Below, piece after piece: positions 24,031-31,260 of a DNA stretch of 64,000 nt (position 1 is the first letter of the stretch; each line of letters begins with the position of its first letter). The DNA is from Allobosea sp. Root381 (lineage in GTDB: Bacteria; Pseudomonadota; Alphaproteobacteria; Rhizobiales; Beijerinckiaceae). The notes under the pieces were generated by a model. The model ran no database searches. It was not told the origin of the DNA and worked only from the letters and a program-made list of their open reading frames with translations. Location: assembly GCF_001429395.1 (NCBI RefSeq), contig NZ_LMJT01000045.1, forward strand, positions 92,225 to 156,224, in the 5' to 3' direction. The position numbers and the translations under genes were made by a program.

Positions 24031-24803
24031 CGCCGAATTCCCGGCGTTTCGACGGGAAGTCCCTTGGCTCTTGCGGCGAGATAGAGCTCCAGCGCCAGAT
24101 ACTCCGGTGCGCCATAGTCGAACTGGGTCGCGCGCACGCCGAGCGAGCAGGCCCGCAGGCGCCGGTGCAGCGAGCCGACATCGTTCCATTCGAGGCGATA
24201 GGCCGGAAATGCGGTGCCGACACCTTGGGAGATAGTGTCACCGCGCAGCTTCTGGCCGACGAGCCCGTCATGGCACTGCGTGCAGGAGAGGTTGAGCTGG
24301 CCCTGACGGCGCTCGAACAGCGTCTTGCCAGCCTCGTAGAATGGTTTTGCCGGGCCGTCGGTCCTGACATCGAGCGGCAGGCCGCGCGAAAGGGAGGCGA
24401 CATAAGCGGTAAGAGACAGGAGTTCCGGCGTCTCGTAGCCGAAGGGCGGCTGCCCCTGGCGCTCGACACGGCACTGCTCGATGCGTCCTTCGAGATTGAG
24501 CAGCCTGCCCGAGGCCGCATCGACCTGCGGATAGCGGGTGGCGGTGCCGCGCAGGCTCTGCTGCGGCTCGGCATGGCAGGTGATGCAGGCTTGCGCGTCG
24601 GGAGTAGGCTTGCGGCTGAACAGCTCGCGGCCCTGCTCGACCCAGAAGAAGGCCGGATTGCGGGCCTCGTCCGCCTGCTGGCGCTGCAATTCGGGGGATA
24701 GGAATTCCGTGCCGGATTTGATCTCTGCCTGCACGGGCGCAAGCAGGATGGCAACCAGGACCAGCCCGGCCGCCGGCGCCCTGCCTCGGCTGGCACGGCC
24801 CAT
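24027..24803 (-). CDS. soxA: SoxA, dihaem cytochrome of the thiosulfate-oxidising system
   Basis: A 258-residue periplasmic protein that with SoxX joins thiosulfate to the SoxY carrier. Two haem sites are visible: CITCH (Cys73-His77) and CTQCH (Cys174-His178). Cys111 in GRIEQCRVER and Cys219 in LHRRLRACSLGVRA match the Cys ligands of the two haems; the latter is the active-site Cys that carries the persulfide in known SoxA. So this is a complete dihaem type. A short signal peptide (AAGLVLVAILLAPVQA) precedes the mature part. ATG 24803 lies 5 bases after soxZ; the frame is open upstream but overlaps soxZ. Confidence 0.93.
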   Translation of the reverse strand: MGRASRGRAPAAGLVLVAILLAPVQAEIKSGTEFLSPELQRQQADEARNPAFFWVEQGRELFSRKPTPDAQACITCHAEPQQSLRGTATRYPQVDAASGRLLNLEGRIEQCRVERQGQPPFGYETPELLSLTAYVASLSRGLPLDVRTDGPAKPFYEAGKTLFERRQGQLNLSCTQCHDGLVGQKLRGDTISQGVGTAFPAYRLEWNDVGSLHRRLRACSLGVRATQFDYGAPEYLALELYLAARAKGLPVETPGIRR

Positions 24804-24808
24804 GGCTC

Positions 24809-25132
24809 TCACGTCACGGTAAGCCTGGCGGTCCGGGTGAAGGTCGCGCCGCCATCCTCGCGCCATTCGAAGAGCAGGTCGCCGGTTGCGACGGCCTTCG
24901 TCGTGAAGGAGACGAAGGGGTTGGCGGAGACGCCGGTATGCATGTCGAAGCGAAAGACCGGCTCCCCGGCATAGGTCACTGTCAGCCGGTTCAGGATCTT
25001 GCGCGGCACGGTGCCGCCCTTGCCGTCGGACTGGCCGCCGCGATCCATCGGGTGGCGGGTCAGGACCTTGATCTCGACGATCTCGCCGGCGCGGGCCTCG
25101 GCCGGCATGGTGATGCGGGCGTTGAAGGACAT
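24809..25132 (-). CDS. soxZ: SoxZ, partner of the SoxY sulfur carrier
   Basis: A 107-residue protein, the usual size. It starts with the typical SFNARITMPAEARAGEIVEIKVLTRHPMDRG and holds GGTVPRKILNRLTVTYAGEPVFRFDMHTGVSANPFVSFTTKA, the SoxZ immunoglobulin-like fold. It has no signal peptide, as is normal, because it is exported bound to SoxY by the Tat route. It follows soxY by 7 bases and precedes soxA by 5. Confidence 0.95.
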   Translation of the reverse strand: MSFNARITMPAEARAGEIVEIKVLTRHPMDRGGQSDGKGGTVPRKILNRLTVTYAGEPVFRFDMHTGVSANPFVSFTTKAVATGDLLFEWREDGGATFTRTARLTVT

Positions 25133-25139
25133 GGTCTCC

Positions 25140-25634
25140 TCAGCCTCCGTCGATGCAGGCGCTGAGCGTCACGACGACATTCGCATCCGCCATGACGAAG
25201 CGGCCATCGCTCAGCGCAGCCACCGCCGCGACCTTCTGCGACTGCGCCAGCCGCAGGGTCGTCGCGACCTCGGCGCGACCGGCACGCGGGCTCAAGATAA
25301 AGCGCGCCATGTCGGGAAACGGGTTCTTCTCGGCGATCAGGTGAATCCAGCGGACATGATCGGCCTCGGTCATCGGGCTTTCGACGCGGATGCGGGTATC
25401 GACAGAATTGCCGTTCTCCACGAGAGGCGGAATGTCGAGCGTGATGCGGCCGCGTTCGGGCGCGGCGCCTTCCGTGACGCGGGCGACCAGTTCCGCGAGG
25501 TCGGGCGCGACCTCCGCTGCGGCAAGGCGCGGCAGCGCCGCCGCCACGAGCCCCACCGCGGCCCCTGTGACGAGGCACCGCCGGTCGGGGCCCTGGTCAC
25601 GGCGTCCTGAGCGAGGCGAGATAGCTGACGACAT
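25140..25634 (-). CDS. soxY: SoxY sulfur carrier with an unusual C-terminal tail
   Basis: A 164-residue protein with a Tat-type signal (DRRCLVTGAAVGLVAAALPRLAAA) and the SoxY core (RITLDIPPLVENGNSVDTRIRVESPMTEADHVRWIHLIAEKNPFPDMARF). In known SoxY the chain ends in GGCGG, whose Cys carries the sulfur chain. Here it ends TLSACIDGG: a Cys is kept near the end, but the Gly-rich arm is changed and lengthened by one residue. ATG 25634 with GGAG in front makes it overlap the end of soxX by 38 bases; I found no usable later start before the signal peptide. Confidence 0.88.
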   Translation of the reverse strand: MSSAISPRSGRRDQGPDRRCLVTGAAVGLVAAALPRLAAAEVAPDLAELVARVTEGAAPERGRITLDIPPLVENGNSVDTRIRVESPMTEADHVRWIHLIAEKNPFPDMARFILSPRAGRAEVATTLRLAQSQKVAAVAALSDGRFVMADANVVVTLSACIDGG

Positions 25635-26043
25635 CCTCGATCTCCTGGGCCGAAAGGGCCGGCTTGCCCCGATAGGCAGGGGCCACATCATGCAGATTTT
25701 CCGTCCTGAAATAGGGCGGCATCACCGTCTGCGGATTGAGCAGCGAGGCATCGACCAGCCGCAGGCGAATCTGGCCGGCATCGAGTCGTGCGCCCACGCC
25801 GGCGAGCGGCGGGCCGATCGTGCCCTGGAACGGCTCGGACGGATCCGCGCCGTTGTGGCAGATCAGGCAGTTGCCGCGCTCGCGGTCGCGCAGCAGCCCC
25901 TCGCCGCGCGCCGGATCACCGGCAAGGCCGCCTAGCGGACCCGGGATCGCGTCACCGACGACCGTGTATGGCTCGAGTGCGACGGCAGCCGGAGCCCCGG
26001 CGGCGGCCAGCACCGCGCCGACCAGCAGGAGCGCCGGAAGCAT
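25597..26043 (-). CDS. soxX: SoxX, monohaem cytochrome of the thiosulfate-oxidising system
   Basis: A 148-residue protein with a signal peptide (LLLVGAVLAAAGAPAAVA) and one haem site, CLICH (Cys59-His63). The end QTVMPPYFRTENLHDVAPAYRGKPALSAQEIEDVVSYLASL is typical SoxX and supplies the Met ligand. It forms the SoxXA enzyme with the product of the gene three places downstream. Its start lies only 10 bases after the stop of the molybdenum hydroxylase gene on the same strand. Confidence 0.93.
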   Translation of the reverse strand: MLPALLLVGAVLAAAGAPAAVALEPYTVVGDAIPGPLGGLAGDPARGEGLLRDRERGNCLICHNGADPSEPFQGTIGPPLAGVGARLDAGQIRLRLVDASLLNPQTVMPPYFRTENLHDVAPAYRGKPALSAQEIEDVVSYLASLRTP

Positions 26044-26053
26044 TTCGCCCGCC

Positions 26054-28249
26054 TCACGCCTTCTTCAGGTCGGCGTTCTTGAGCGGCAGGCTGCGGATGC
26101 GCTTGCCGGTCGCGGCGAAGATCGCGTTGAGCACGGCCGGCGCGGCGACCGCGATCGTCGGCTCGCCGACGCCGCCCCAGAAGCCGCCGGACGGCACGAT
26201 CACCGTCTCGACAGCGGGCATCGCCTCCAGCCGCATCACCTCATAGGTGTCGAAATTCTCCTGCTCGACGCGGCCGTCCTTGACGGTGATCTCGCCATAG
26301 AGCGAGGCCGAAAGCCCGTAGACGAAGGAGCCCTCGACCTGCCGCTCGATCTGCGCCGGGTTGACCGCATAGCCCGGATCGGTGGCCGCGACGATGCGGC
26401 GGATCTTGAGCTGCCCCTCCGGACTGACCGAGACCTCAGCGACCGCCGCGACATAGGAGCCGAAGCCCATGGTCTGGCAGATGCCGCGGAAGACGCCGTC
26501 CGGGAGCGGCTTGCCCCAGCCGGCCCTCTCGGCCGCCGCGTTGAGCACGGCGAGGTGCTTGGGGTGGTCCTTCATCAGGGCGCGGCGGAATTCGAGCGGG
26601 TCCTTGCCGGCGGCATGGGCCAGTTCGTCCATGAAGGATTCCAGATAGATCGCGTTCTGGTTCAGGTTGACGCCGCGCCAGAAGCCCGGCGGCACATGCG
26701 GGTTGCGCATGGCGTGGTCGATCAGCAGGTTGGGCACCGAATAGCCGATCGAGGCCTCCGGCCCGGGCGGGTTGAGGCCCTGGAAGACGACCGGGTCGCG
26801 CCCGTTCTGGATGTTCTGCGGGAAAATGCCGGCGACGATCGACTGGCCGGAGATGCGCATGTGCAGGCCGGTCAGGTTGCCGTCCTTGTCGAGCGCGCCG
26901 GTCATCTTGCATTGGGTTACCGGGTGGAAGCGGCCATGCAGCATGTCCTCCTCGCGCGACCAGATCAGCTTCACCGGCGTTCCGGGGATCTGCCTGGCGA
27001 TGGCGACGACCTGCCGGACCCAGTCATGCACCGCGCCGCGCCGGCCGAAGCCGCCGCCGAGGTCGATCTTGTAGGCCTCGCATTTGGCGATCGGCAGGCC
27101 CGAGGCCTCGGCCGTGGCGGCGAGCGCCGCCTCGCCGTTCTGCGTCGGCGTCCAGACCTCGCATTTCTCCGGCGTCCAGACCGCCGTCGCGTTCATCGTC
27201 TCCATGCAGGCATGGTTCTGGTAGGGGTAGCTGTAGACGGCCTCGACCGTGCGGGCGGCACCGGCGATCGCCGCCTTCACGTCGCCGTTCTGGTTGCCGA
27301 CCACGGCGTTGGATGCATCGAGCCCCTCCTTCAGCCAGGCGGCTATGCTTTCGCTCGAAACCTTGGCGTGCTCGCCCTCGTCCCAGACGATCGGCAGCGC
27401 GTCGAGCGCGGTCTTGGCCTGCCACCAGTTGTCGGCGACGACGGTGACGGCGCTGTCGCCGACCGGCAGCACATGCCTGACGCCGGGCATGGCCTTGATC
27501 GCGGCGGCGTCGAAGCTCTTCACCTTGCCGCCGAAGACCGGGCAATCCTTGATCGCGGCATTGAGCATGCCCGGCATCGTCAGATCCATACCGTAGATCT
27601 TCTTGCCGTTGGTCTTGTCTGCCGTGTCGAGCCGCGGCAGCGGCTTGCCGACGACTGTCCAGTCCTTCGGGTCCTTGAGCGGCACCTCCTTCGGCGCCTC
27701 GAGCTTCGCGGCGGCTGCCGCGACCTGCCCATAGCGCAGTGAGCGTCCCGAGGCCTTGTGGCTGATCACGCCCTTCTGCGCGCCGCATTCGGCCGCCGGC
27801 ACCTTCCACTCGTTCGCGGCAGCCTGGACCAGCATCATCCGGGCTGCGGCGCCGCCCTTGCGGACATAGTCATGCGATTCGCGGATGCCGCGGCTGCCGC
27901 CCGTCGAGAAATTGCCCCAGATCCGGTTGCGGGCGACGTTCTGGCCCGGCGTCGGGTATTCGGTCGTGACTCGAGCCCAGTCGCATTCGAGTTCCTCGGC
28001 GACGAGCTGGGCGAGGCCGGTGAGCGTGCCCTGCCCCATCTCCGAGCGGGCGATGCGGATCACCACCTTGTCGTCCGGATGGATCACCACCCAGGCGTTG
28101 ATCTCGGGCACGGCTCCCTGCGCCAGCGCCTCGCCCGAGAAGGGAATGGCAAAGCCGAAGCTGAAAGCCCCCGCAGCGGCGGCAGAACCGGCGAGCAGGC
28201 TGCGGCGGGACAGGTTGGTTCTGGAAGAGGCGGTCGAGGTGGATGTCAT
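26054..28249 (-). CDS. Molybdenum hydroxylase large subunit (IorB/xanthine dehydrogenase family), Tat-exported
   Basis: A 731-residue molybdopterin-binding subunit. A clear Tat signal (NLSRRSLLAGSAAAAGAFSFGFA) marks it as periplasmic. IARSEMGQGTLTGLAQLVAEEL, DLGGGFGRRGAVHDWVRQ and the C-terminal FWGGVGEPTIAVAAPAV are cofactor-binding motifs; Glu696 in GVGEP is the expected catalytic base. The type without separate FAD subunit (isoquinoline 1-oxidoreductase or membrane aldehyde dehydrogenase style) usually passes electrons by a small iron-sulfur subunit to cytochrome c. The substrate is probably an aldehyde or N-heterocycle. ATG 28249 follows a GGAGG site 6 bases away. Confidence 0.88.
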   Translation of the reverse strand: MTSTSTASSRTNLSRRSLLAGSAAAAGAFSFGFAIPFSGEALAQGAVPEINAWVVIHPDDKVVIRIARSEMGQGTLTGLAQLVAEELECDWARVTTEYPTPGQNVARNRIWGNFSTGGSRGIRESHDYVRKGGAAARMMLVQAAANEWKVPAAECGAQKGVISHKASGRSLRYGQVAAAAAKLEAPKEVPLKDPKDWTVVGKPLPRLDTADKTNGKKIYGMDLTMPGMLNAAIKDCPVFGGKVKSFDAAAIKAMPGVRHVLPVGDSAVTVVADNWWQAKTALDALPIVWDEGEHAKVSSESIAAWLKEGLDASNAVVGNQNGDVKAAIAGAARTVEAVYSYPYQNHACMETMNATAVWTPEKCEVWTPTQNGEAALAATAEASGLPIAKCEAYKIDLGGGFGRRGAVHDWVRQVVAIARQIPGTPVKLIWSREEDMLHGRFHPVTQCKMTGALDKDGNLTGLHMRISGQSIVAGIFPQNIQNGRDPVVFQGLNPPGPEASIGYSVPNLLIDHAMRNPHVPPGFWRGVNLNQNAIYLESFMDELAHAAGKDPLEFRRALMKDHPKHLAVLNAAAERAGWGKPLPDGVFRGICQTMGFGSYVAAVAEVSVSPEGQLKIRRIVAATDPGYAVNPAQIERQVEGSFVYGLSASLYGEITVKDGRVEQENFDTYEVMRLEAMPAVETVIVPSGGFWGGVGEPTIAVAAPAVLNAIFAATGKRIRSLPLKNADLKKA

Positions 28250-28345
28250 TGTCGTCCTCCGGATCTGCATGGACGCGAGGGATGCGCGGGGCCCTGGGCC
28301 CGGCCGCGCTCGACCTCACGCAGGAAGTGCGGAACAGGCAGCCGC

Positions 28346-28813
28346 TCAGCCGCGGCCGAGCGTGCCGCCGGCGACGACGTCGAGGATCGCGGTCTTGACC
28401 CGCGCATAGGTGCCGCAGCGACAGATATTGGTGATCTCGGCGGCGATGTCGGCCTCGGTCGCCTTCGGATTGGCCTGCAGCAGCGCCGCCGTCGCCATGA
28501 TCATGCCGCTCTGGCAGAAGCCGCATTGCGGCACGTCATGCTTGATCCAGGCCTGCTGGACGGGATGCGAACCATCGGGCGACAGCCCCTCGATCGTGAC
28601 GATCTTCTGGTCTTCGGTGACCGCGCTGAGCGGCAGGACGCAGGAGCGGGTCGCGACGCCGTCGATATGGACCGTGCAGGCTCCGCATTGCGCGACGCCG
28701 CAGCCATATTTTGTACCCGTCAGGCCGATCTGTTCGCGGATGACCCAGAGCAGCGGCGTGTCGCCATCCGCCTCGACGTCGAGCGCCTTGCCGTTCACAT
28801 TGAGCTTCGCCAC
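28346..28813 (-). CDS. Molybdenum hydroxylase small subunit with two [2Fe-2S] clusters (IorA-like)
   Basis: A 155-residue electron-transfer subunit. Cluster one is bound by Cys38, Cys43, Cys46 and Cys58 (YGCGVAQCGACTVHIDG, then RSC); cluster two by Cys97, Cys100, Cys131 and Cys133 (QCGFCQSGMIM and ICRCGTY). This is the standard two-domain plan. It works with the large subunit coded 96 bases downstream; lacking its own signal, it would be carried out by the Tat signal of that partner. GTG 28813 is the start because GGGAGG sits 6 bases before it and the protein then begins AKLNVNGKALDV as in the family. Confidence 0.9.
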   Translation of the reverse strand: MAKLNVNGKALDVEADGDTPLLWVIREQIGLTGTKYGCGVAQCGACTVHIDGVATRSCVLPLSAVTEDQKIVTIEGLSPDGSHPVQQAWIKHDVPQCGFCQSGMIMATAALLQANPKATEADIAAEITNICRCGTYARVKTAILDVVAGGTLGRG

Positions 28814-29283
28814 CGTAAACCTCCCGGTTCGGTTTAAAAAGATCGGCGAGAGCGCCAACGCGCCTCGCCGGAGATCCGGCGCGCCGCGCGGCGCACCGGT
28901 TGTTTTTGATTGGAATCAATTGAAACTCAGCCGGAGCGATCCGCCAACGTCCGATACGCGGACACTCACGCGGCGTGATCGTTGACGGAGCAACGAATTG
29001 CCGGGTGGAAAAAAGCAATTCTTCTCGGTTTCTCGGCCTGTTATGGCCACATTGGCGAGGGTATCGCCCCGCCCCTGCGTCAGGGCGCCTCACAGCAACG
29101 TGAAGCGAGCCGCCATCCGAGCGGCCCATAGTGACGGTCTCCGCCACGGATGAGCACCAACGGCGTCGCGCTCCTGTCACGCTGCGGGGTCAGGTTCAGG
29201 CAATGGTTCCGCAACAAGCTGCATCAGCGCGGAGCCGAACAGGGAGATCAGGCGCGGGGGCGGCCAAGAAGCGGACCAGGAAC
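28814..29283. other. Gene-free gap between divergent genes
   Basis: This gap of about 470 bases divides the minus-strand hydroxylase-sox operon from a small plus-strand gene. It contains the FNR/FixK palindrome at 28906-28919 and an A-rich patch at 29010-29025. The ATG at 29131 opens a frame into the next gene, but I take that extension to be non-coding. No RNA gene was recognised. Confidence 0.5.
28906..28919. promoter_or_regulatory. Perfect FNR/FixK-type binding site (TTGAT-N4-ATCAA)
   Basis: The 14-base palindrome TTGATTGGAATCAA fits the consensus TTGAT-N4-ATCAA of Crp/Fnr regulators such as FnrL, FixK and ANR without a mismatch. Its centre lies about 100 bases before the GTG of the molybdenum hydroxylase-sox operon. 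If it is a class II activator site (centre at -41.5), transcription would start near 28871 with a leader of about 58 bases. I see no strong -10 box there. Confidence 0.65.
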
Positions 29284-29535
29284 ATGGAACGATACAGAGG
29301 AGCAGATATCGGCAGCGCTCGGTCAGAGGCGCCGTTCAAGGTCGACCTGCCGCTCGATCCCCGCTGCGTGAACGAGAGCCTTTTCGCCATCGGGCTGTGG
29401 CTGATCGCCCGCGAAATGTCGCATCGCGCCCGGATTTCCATGGAGCCGAGGGACGGCCGCATCCGCGTCAGCCTGCCCGACGCCGATGCGGCCAGGGATT
29501 TCGGCGAGCGCTTCGCGCAGCGGCTGGTCGCCTGA
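29284..29535 (+). CDS. Small hypothetical protein (83 residues)
   Basis: A short protein with the core FKVDLPLDPRCVNESLFAIGLWLIAREMSHRARISMEPRDGRIRVSLPDADAARDFGERFAQRLV. The alternation of a strand, a long helix and two more strands suggests a small compact domain. No signal peptide or motif is recognised. ATG 29284 is preceded by AGGA at close spacing; starts farther upstream are possible. It precedes the GGDEF gene on the same strand by about 110 bases. Confidence 0.5.
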   Translation: MERYRGADIGSARSEAPFKVDLPLDPRCVNESLFAIGLWLIAREMSHRARISMEPRDGRIRVSLPDADAARDFGERFAQRLVA

Positions 29536-29646
29536 CGGCTGAAACAGTCGCGGATGACCTCGACCACGCCGATTCTCCGCCAACCCATTCAAATTTTAAC
29601 AACTGGCTTAGAGCCACCTTATCGCCCCCTCGCTAGCCTAGGTGGA

Positions 29647-30804
29647 ATGGTCACCTTTCTCGGACAAAAGCGACGGGCGACAACGCTGCCGCCGGCCGTC
29701 GAAATCGAGATCATTTCGCGCCTCTTCGGTGCCGCCCCCCAGATCATCTGCATCGCACTCGGCCTCATCATCGGTTCGGCGATGATGGCAGCGCAGACGG
29801 GCGAGGCGATCTATGCCTGGCTGGCGGCGGCCGGTGTCGCCACCTCCGGCTGGCGGCTGGCCAACATCGTCGGCTTCATGCGCCGCGACCAGCGCGTCGC
29901 GCTCACCCTCACCGAGGCAAGGCGCTGGGAGAAGGGCTATGCCTATTCCGCCTTCGCCTTCACACTGGTTATCGCCGTGCTGGTGGTCGCGACCTTCCGC
30001 ACGGACGACCAGAGCGGCGAGGACGATCAGGGCGGCCATGTGCTCAGCATCGGGCTGGTGATGGCCCTGACCGCAGGATCCTATCTCAGGACCCTGCGCT
30101 TCTGGATCTGCGCGACGCTCTCGACGGTCGCCATCGGCACGCTCGCGGCAGCCTTCCTTTTGTCCGGCGACCCGCTCTACCAGGCGCTCAGCATCCTGCT
30201 GCTGGTCTATTTGATCTCGATCTATGAAAGCTCGGACTTCATGATCGGCCAGTTCGAGGAGCTGATCATCGCGCGGCGCGAGCTCGACCTCGCCTCACGG
30301 CAGGACGCGCTGACCGGCCTGCTCAACCGGCGCGGCGTCGACCGGCTGCTGGCCGAGGCTTGCCAGAGCGGCGAGCCGCTGGCGCTTCTGATGCTCGATC
30401 TCGATGGCTTCAAGCAGGTCAACGACAGGCTCGGCCACGCTGCCGGCGACGAGCTGCTGCGACAGGTCGGCAAGCGGCTCGGCGCCCTGATGCGCTCGGA
30501 GGACGTGGTGGGCCGCGTCGGCGGCGACGAGTTCATCGTCCTGATCCGGGGCAAAGCCGGCCCGGGCTTCGCGGATTCGGTCGCGGCGCGCGCGGTCTCC
30601 GCGATCAGCGCCCCCTTCGAGGTCATGGGGCAGCCGGTGCGGATCGGCACCAGCGTCGGCGTCGCGACGAGCGATGGCTGCGGCTCGGCCGCCCCCGACC
30701 TGGCGAAGGCACTGTTCGACCAGGCGGACGCCGCGCTCTACGAGGCCAAGCGCGCCGGCCGAGGCCAGTACCGGCAGGCGACGACACTCTATTCGGTCAT
30801 CTAG
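29647..30804 (+). CDS. Membrane diguanylate cyclase (GGDEF)
   Basis: A 385-residue protein that makes the second messenger c-di-GMP. Residues 1-200 have five to six membrane helices in an unclassified sensor block. The GGDEF domain starts at DALTGLLNRRGVDRLL, includes LLMLDLDGFKQVNDRLGHAAGDELL and the intact active site GGDEF at 292-296. An inhibitory site RSED (283-286) lies exactly five residues before it, so product feedback is expected. No EAL domain is present. The start is uncertain: ATG 29647 follows an AT-rich stretch that looks non-coding, while ATG 29554 would add 31 residues. Confidence 0.85.
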   Translation: MVTFLGQKRRATTLPPAVEIEIISRLFGAAPQIICIALGLIIGSAMMAAQTGEAIYAWLAAAGVATSGWRLANIVGFMRRDQRVALTLTEARRWEKGYAYSAFAFTLVIAVLVVATFRTDDQSGEDDQGGHVLSIGLVMALTAGSYLRTLRFWICATLSTVAIGTLAAAFLLSGDPLYQALSILLLVYLISIYESSDFMIGQFEELIIARRELDLASRQDALTGLLNRRGVDRLLAEACQSGEPLALLMLDLDGFKQVNDRLGHAAGDELLRQVGKRLGALMRSEDVVGRVGGDEFIVLIRGKAGPGFADSVAARAVSAISAPFEVMGQPVRIGTSVGVATSDGCGSAAPDLAKALFDQADAALYEAKRAGRGQYRQATTLYSVI

Positions 30805-30924
30805 GTCGGCGCACATTGGACGCGACCTGAGCAGTTTTCCGGTCTGCAGCTCTCAACATCCGTCGCGTTCCGGGGTATCAATGGCAAAGTCTGGAGCCTT
30901 TCCAGACAATGGAGGTGCCTGCCG

Positions 30925-31242
30925 ATGCATCCCGCCAATCTGCAGATCGAGGGCCTTCTGGCGCTCGTCTCCGAGCTGACCAGCCAGTTGGTCAAGGCCG
31001 GCGTGCTGACGCCGGAGGCCGTCCAGGAGATGCTCTCCCGCGCCGAGACCGCGATCACTGACGACAAGCAGCGGCGCGACCAGCTAGGCGACAGCCACCG
31101 CGACGCCATGCTCTTCCCGGTGCGCTATCTCGGCCGGGCGCTGGCAGCAGCCGACGGGCAGGCGCAATGCGTCTCGGCCGTCACCGCCGCGGTGGGGCGC
31201 AGCAAGGACCGGCAAGCCCCGCCGCCCGCGCAGGCGCCCTGA
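30925..31242 (+). CDS. Hypothetical protein (105 residues)
   Basis: A mostly helical small protein (LQIEGLLALVSELTSQLVKAGVLTPEAVQEMLSRAETAITDD) with a Pro-rich end. It has no signal peptide and no recognised motif. A good ribosome site, GGAGGT, lies 9 bases before ATG 30925, which is the main reason to trust the gene. It ends 18 bases before the end of the convergent CoA-transferase gene. Confidence 0.6.
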   Translation: MHPANLQIEGLLALVSELTSQLVKAGVLTPEAVQEMLSRAETAITDDKQRRDQLGDSHRDAMLFPVRYLGRALAAADGQAQCVSAVTAAVGRSKDRQAPPPAQAP

Positions 31243-31260
31243 GGCGGAACCGGACCTGCA

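Noticed and set aside
25736..27742. Plus-strand open frame of 668 codons opposite the molybdenum hydroxylase gene
   Set aside because: The opposite strand codes for cofactor motifs and haem sites. This frame has none and crosses the boundary of two real genes.
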